Made by a program: the position numbers and the translations under genes
NCBI GenBank assembly: GCA_963706755.1
Contig: CAVPNH010000011.1
Location: 1 to 64,000 of the forward strand
DNA length: 64,000 nt
Origin: RPQJ01 sp963706755
GTDB taxonomy: Bacteria > Pseudomonadota > Gammaproteobacteria > Steroidobacterales > Steroidobacteraceae
Reading direction: 5' to 3'
The notes under the pieces: model-generated
Database searches by the model: none
What the model was told of the DNA's origin: nothing
The model's input: the letters and a program-made list of their open reading frames with translations, nothing else
In this document: positions 60,890 through 64,000 of the stretch, one piece after another
How positions within the stretch are numbered: position 1 is the first letter of the stretch
Layout: each line of letters starts with the position of its first letter

Positions 60890-61345
60890 ATGAGAAAGAT
60901 GCTCCTGGGCATCGTGGCGATGTTCCTGGCCACGACTGCACTTGCATACACCAGCCCGCCAGGACCAGCACCCAAACCGTTCGCAATGGACCTCGGCACC
61001 CAGTTCACCACGCTCTTCGTCAGCTGTGGCACGCTGGTGAACCCGGACTGCCCGCGGTGGAACGGTCCGATGGGCCGGCCGTTCTTGATCCACTACGTCG
61101 TAGCCGGAGGGCGGAGCACCGACCTCTGCTCGGCGTTCGTTCAGATCAAGCGGATGATCCCCGGTGGCGGCGAAGAGATCATCGAACTGTTCCGACTGGT
61201 CTTCTCTTCGGGCACCAGCGCGGACAACCTGGCACTCACACTGCCGAAGCCAATTCGCGTGGGGCCGGACGACCTTGTCGGCGTCGCGCGAGCGCAGGGT
61301 ACTTGCGCTATTTTGGGGACCATCGGAATCGAGTTTACGAAGTAG
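60890..61345 (+). CDS. Secreted hypothetical protein
   Basis: The 151-residue precursor (ATG 60890, ribosome site gaggaagaggagg) has a clear signal peptide (RKMLLGIVAMFLATTALAYT) and about 130 mature residues with four Cys (SCGTLVNPDC, STDLCSAFV, AQGTCAILG) that could form two disulfides. A beta-rich C-terminus (LALTLPKPIRVGPDDLVGVA) follows. I do not recognise the family. A strong terminator lies 28 bp after the stop. Confidence 0.75.
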   Translation: MRKMLLGIVAMFLATTALAYTSPPGPAPKPFAMDLGTQFTTLFVSCGTLVNPDCPRWNGPMGRPFLIHYVVAGGRSTDLCSAFVQIKRMIPGGGEEIIELFRLVFSSGTSADNLALTLPKPIRVGPDDLVGVARAQGTCAILGTIGIEFTK

Positions 61346-61372
61346 CTGCCGCGCAATTCGTTCACGTACCGA

Positions 61373-61397
61373 CCCCGGCCGGCGCCGGGGTTTCTAC
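61373..61397 (+). terminator. Rho-independent terminator
   Basis: Stem ccccggc/gccgggg with loop cggc (61373-61390) is followed by tttctactt, just after the 60890-61345 gene. Confidence 0.8.
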
Positions 61398-61501
61398 TTC
61401 TGGGCCGCCCGATTCGGCAAGCCCTGATGTGACGCTCTGGCAGGCAGCGTATGCTGCAGTGCAGCAAGTGCTGTAACACAGCCCATCACCCGAGAAGTCA
61501 C

Positions 61502-62074
61502 ATGATCGTCGAAATGCAGAAATTCATGAAAGAACAGACCGAGACGCTGGCTGGAAAAGCCAGGAAGTTCCGCAGGAACCCCGAGAGGTTCGTGCGCAAG
61601 GCGCTGGCTGATTCGTCGGAGGGCTTGAAGTCGCTGAGGAGTCCGGTGCGCATGGTGGCGCACTCGGGCGTCAAGCTCACCGTCGTTTCGCAGAACGCCC
61701 TGCAGAACCTGATCGAATGGCAGTCGGAGGTCGTCACCTCGGCGCTGTCGGGTGCGGCCGTGCGTTTCGCGCACGCCTCGCGCGCCGAAGACCTCCTGGA
61801 TCTGGTACGCGACCAGACTGCCACGCTGCCGGCATCGCGCGACCGCATCGTCGAAGAAGCGACCCGTGGGGTCGCGATCGTCACGGACGTGGGTCATGAG
61901 GTGCGCAAGCTCGCGGCAGAAACCTATGGGAAGGTCGTCAGGGCCGGCGAGGGCGCGCGGCCGAAGGCGAAGGTGCGACGACCCCGCAAGGTCAAGCCCG
62001 CCACCCGCAAGACGGTTGCCCGTGGACGCAAGAGAGTTGCCAAGCCGGCTCCAGCCAGCACTTGGACGATGTAG
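61502..62074 (+). CDS. Phasin-like protein with histone-like basic tail
   Basis: The 190-residue protein (ATG 61502) is helical for about 145 residues: QKFMKEQTETLAGKARKFRR, SGVKLTVVSQNALQNLIEWQ, SRAEDLLDLVRDQTATLPAS, AIVTDVGHEVRKLAAETYGK. These amphipathic helices resemble phasins that coat polyester or lipid granules. The last 45 residues are Lys, Arg, Pro and Ala-rich (KAKVRRPRKVKPATRKTVAR), like the DNA-binding tails of some granule proteins. With the WS/DGAT and acyl-CoA ligase genes it supports a storage-lipid role; that is inference. A terminator follows. Confidence 0.7.
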   Translation: MIVEMQKFMKEQTETLAGKARKFRRNPERFVRKALADSSEGLKSLRSPVRMVAHSGVKLTVVSQNALQNLIEWQSEVVTSALSGAAVRFAHASRAEDLLDLVRDQTATLPASRDRIVEEATRGVAIVTDVGHEVRKLAAETYGKVVRAGEGARPKAKVRRPRKVKPATRKTVARGRKRVAKPAPASTWTM

Positions 62075-62149
62075 TAGGGATTCACCGCGGGCGCTGCGAG
62101 GGCGCACCAGGGCCCGGCCCACCCGTATCCACCGGTCTCCCCCTGAATT

Positions 62150-62177
62150 GCGCCCTCCTCGGAGGGCGCTTTTCTTA
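62150..62177 (+). terminator. Terminator after the phasin-like gene
   Basis: Stem gcgccctc/gagggcgc with loop ctcg (62150-62169) is followed by ttttctt. The rest of 62075-62526 shows no gene. Confidence 0.85.
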
Positions 62178-62526
62178 CTGACCGCGGCTCCGCTACGAAC
62201 GCACTCGAAGACATGATTTCGCCGACAAGTCCGATGGCGACGATTCGCGACAGGCGGTTCGGCGCATGCCGTCGTCTGGTTCGGGCAGGGAGCGAGGGAC
62301 CTCGTCGTTGAGCGGCCATGTCGGCCCGCTTTACATGACGCAGCGCAGCAGCGTGGCGGCATGCTGCTAAGTGCCTGAGCCGACGGCATTCGTGTACTTC
62401 GGCGCAGTTCTTGCAGCAGTACCAGGTGTATTGCGCCACGGACCGTCGTACGGCGGTCACAGCAATGTGCGAATTGGCCCAAAGGCTCGGCTGGGCCCAA
62501 AAAAGACAACACGGGGGACCACAGTA

Positions 62527-64000
62527 ATGTCACCGAATCGGAAATCGACCACGGTCGCGGCGTCTGTTGCTGCCGTGCTGTTCGCAGTCGGTCTCGCGGG
62601 CCCTTCCAGGGCGGCTGAGTTGCCGAACGGCGTCGCCGCCGGTGACGTGACCGGGGAGTCCGGGGTGCTCTGGGCACGTGCCGAGAAGACCGGCCGGATG
62701 CGCTTCGAAATTTCGGGTCGTGCCGATCTGAAAGGAGCAAAGAAGTACAACGTGACGGTGTCGAACACGACGGTGCCTGCCAAGGTGAAGGTGGACGACC
62801 TCGACCCCGGGCGGACCTACTACTATCGTGCGACGGACGCCGCCGGCAACTCGAGCGTCGGCCGGTTCAGGACGCCGCCGAGGGAGTGCACCAACACGGC
62901 GGTGCGTTTCGGAGTCTCGGGCGATTGGCGCGGCGAACTGGCGCCTTACCCGTCGATCCGGAATGTTCCGCAGCGGAACCTCGACTTCTTCATCGAGCAC
63001 GGCGACACGATTTACGCCGAGCGTTACTCGGGTCCGCCGGAACCGGCTGCCAGGACCCTGCCTGAGTACCGTGCGCGTCATGACGAGGTCATGAGCACGC
63101 GGTTCGGTCTCAATACCTGGCGGGACCTGCGCGGTTCGACGGCGATCCTCGCGACCATCGACGATCACGAGGTCATCAACGACTTTGCAGGCGGCGCGCC
63201 GCCCTCGAGCAACCCGGCGGACTTCGACCAGACGGGCGCGTACATCAATGAGACCGACCGATACAAGGCCGGACTGCGGGCATTCCAGGAGTACATGCCG
63301 ATCGCAGATCGTCGCTATGGAGAGACGGGCGATCCGCGCACCGCGAAGAAGCCCAAGCTGTTCCGATCGCGCACCTACGGCAACGCGGCTGCGGTGATCG
63401 TGCTCGACAACCGTTCGTTCCGTGACCAGGAACTGGTCCCGGCAAACCTTGGGAGTCCCGCAGATGTCGGGCGCTTCCTGGTCCAGTCGTTCGACCCGTC
63501 GCGCACGATGCTCGGCGCGGCACAGCTGAACGACCTGAAGGCGAAGCTCCTGCGTGCCCAGCAACGTGGCGTCGTGTGGAAGTTCGTCCTGACACCGGAG
63601 CCGATCCAGAACCTGGGGGTGCTGATCGCGGAGGACCGCTACGAAGGCTACGCGGCGGAACGCACGCAGATCCTGAAGTTCGTCACCGACAATCACATCG
63701 ACAACGTCGTGTTCGTGACCGCCGACATTCACGGCACGCTCGTCAACAACGTGACGTACCAGATGGGGCCGGGCCAGCCACAGATCCCGACGGGTACGTT
63801 CGAGATCTCGACGGGTGCGGTCGCATTCGAGGAGCCGTTCGGGCCGACGGTGGCCGGGCTCGCGGCGCAGCTGGGGTTCATTTCGACCGGGGAGAAGGCG
63901 TACTACGACAGCCTTCCGACGTACCCGGGACTCGGCAAGGACAACTTCATCGAGTTGCTCGTCAACGGCCAGACCTCGCAGCTGGGTTATGACCCGGTCG
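62527..64000 (+). CDS. PhoD-like alkaline phosphatase, C-terminus beyond window
   Basis: From ATG 62527, 491 codons are open to the window edge. A signal peptide (TVAASVAAVLFAVGLAGPSRA) is followed by the PhoD N-terminal domain: ELPNGVAAGDVTGESGVLWA and the DLDPGRTYYYRATDAAGNSS strand pair. The metallophosphatase part has FGVSGDWRGE, DFFIEHGDTIYAERY, ATIDDHEVINDFAGG, VIVLDNRSFRDQEL and VVFVTADIHGTLVNN, the usual PhoD metal ligands. PhoD enzymes hydrolyse phosphomono- and diesters outside the cytoplasm, often under phosphate starvation. No Pho box was identified upstream. Confidence 0.92.
   Translation, partial: MSPNRKSTTVAASVAAVLFAVGLAGPSRAAELPNGVAAGDVTGESGVLWARAEKTGRMRFEISGRADLKGAKKYNVTVSNTTVPAKVKVDDLDPGRTYYYRATDAAGNSSVGRFRTPPRECTNTAVRFGVSGDWRGELAPYPSIRNVPQRNLDFFIEHGDTIYAERYSGPPEPAARTLPEYRARHDEVMSTRFGLNTWRDLRGSTAILATIDDHEVINDFAGGAPPSSNPADFDQTGAYINETDRYKAGLRAFQEYMPIADRRYGETGDPRTAKKPKLFRSRTYGNAAAVIVLDNRSFRDQELVPANLGSPADVGRFLVQSFDPSRTMLGAAQLNDLKAKLLRAQQRGVVWKFVLTPEPIQNLGVLIAEDRYEGYAAERTQILKFVTDNHIDNVVFVTADIHGTLVNNVTYQMGPGQPQIPTGTFEISTGAVAFEEPFGPTVAGLAAQLGFISTGEKAYYDSLPTYPGLGKDNFIELLVNGQTSQLGYDPV

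Overview
The window is high-GC proteobacterial DNA. The order smpB-ratA-rnfH-bamE-fur-recN-nadK, then hrcA-grpE-dnaK-dnaJ-dapB-carA-carB-greA-yhbY-rlmE-ftsH-folP-glmM-tpiA-secG-tRNA-Leu-nuoA..N, is the arrangement I know from Xanthomonadales and related Gammaproteobacteria (Nevskiales, Steroidobacterales and similar). I place it there by gene order only; no search was run.

Layout. 1-8.8 kb is accessory: a FadL-type porin running off the left edge, a DUF3604 enzyme, an outer-membrane gene tail cut by an IS30-family element, a HigB-like toxin remnant, an arylsulfatase and a divergent LysR regulator. 8.8-11.4 kb holds a tRNA-Gly 3' fragment, a complete IS1182-type element and the tmRNA gene. The tmRNA is interrupted in its T-loop by a 313-nt group I intron resembling the Azoarcus-type introns; this is the most striking feature of the window. 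11.5-34.2 kb is the housekeeping block: trans-translation (smpB with tmRNA), iron regulation, DNA repair, the heat-shock chaperones, lysine, pyrimidine and folate steps, the membrane protease and glycolysis. 34.2-48.6 kb is a tightly overlapping, complete 14-gene complex I operon (nuoA-N) behind a tRNA-Leu and a strong terminator. An initiator tRNA follows at 49.3 kb.

49.3-62.1 kb is an accessory tract with duplicated tRNA-tail DNA, dispersed short repeats and decayed small genes. Its intact genes point to lipid storage and fatty-acid handling (wax ester/DGAT acyltransferase, long-chain acyl-CoA ligase, phasin-like protein), stress (universal stress protein, CBS protein) and secretion (PEP-CTERM protein, outer-membrane porin-like protein). 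A PhoD-like phosphatase runs off the right edge.

Caveat on sequence quality. From about 17.0 to 34.2 kb, and again in nuoF, nearly every essential gene contains single-base frameshifts, mostly one extra C or G, whereas the flanking genes are intact. I annotate these genes as one locus each and treat the shifts as probable sequence or assembly errors.
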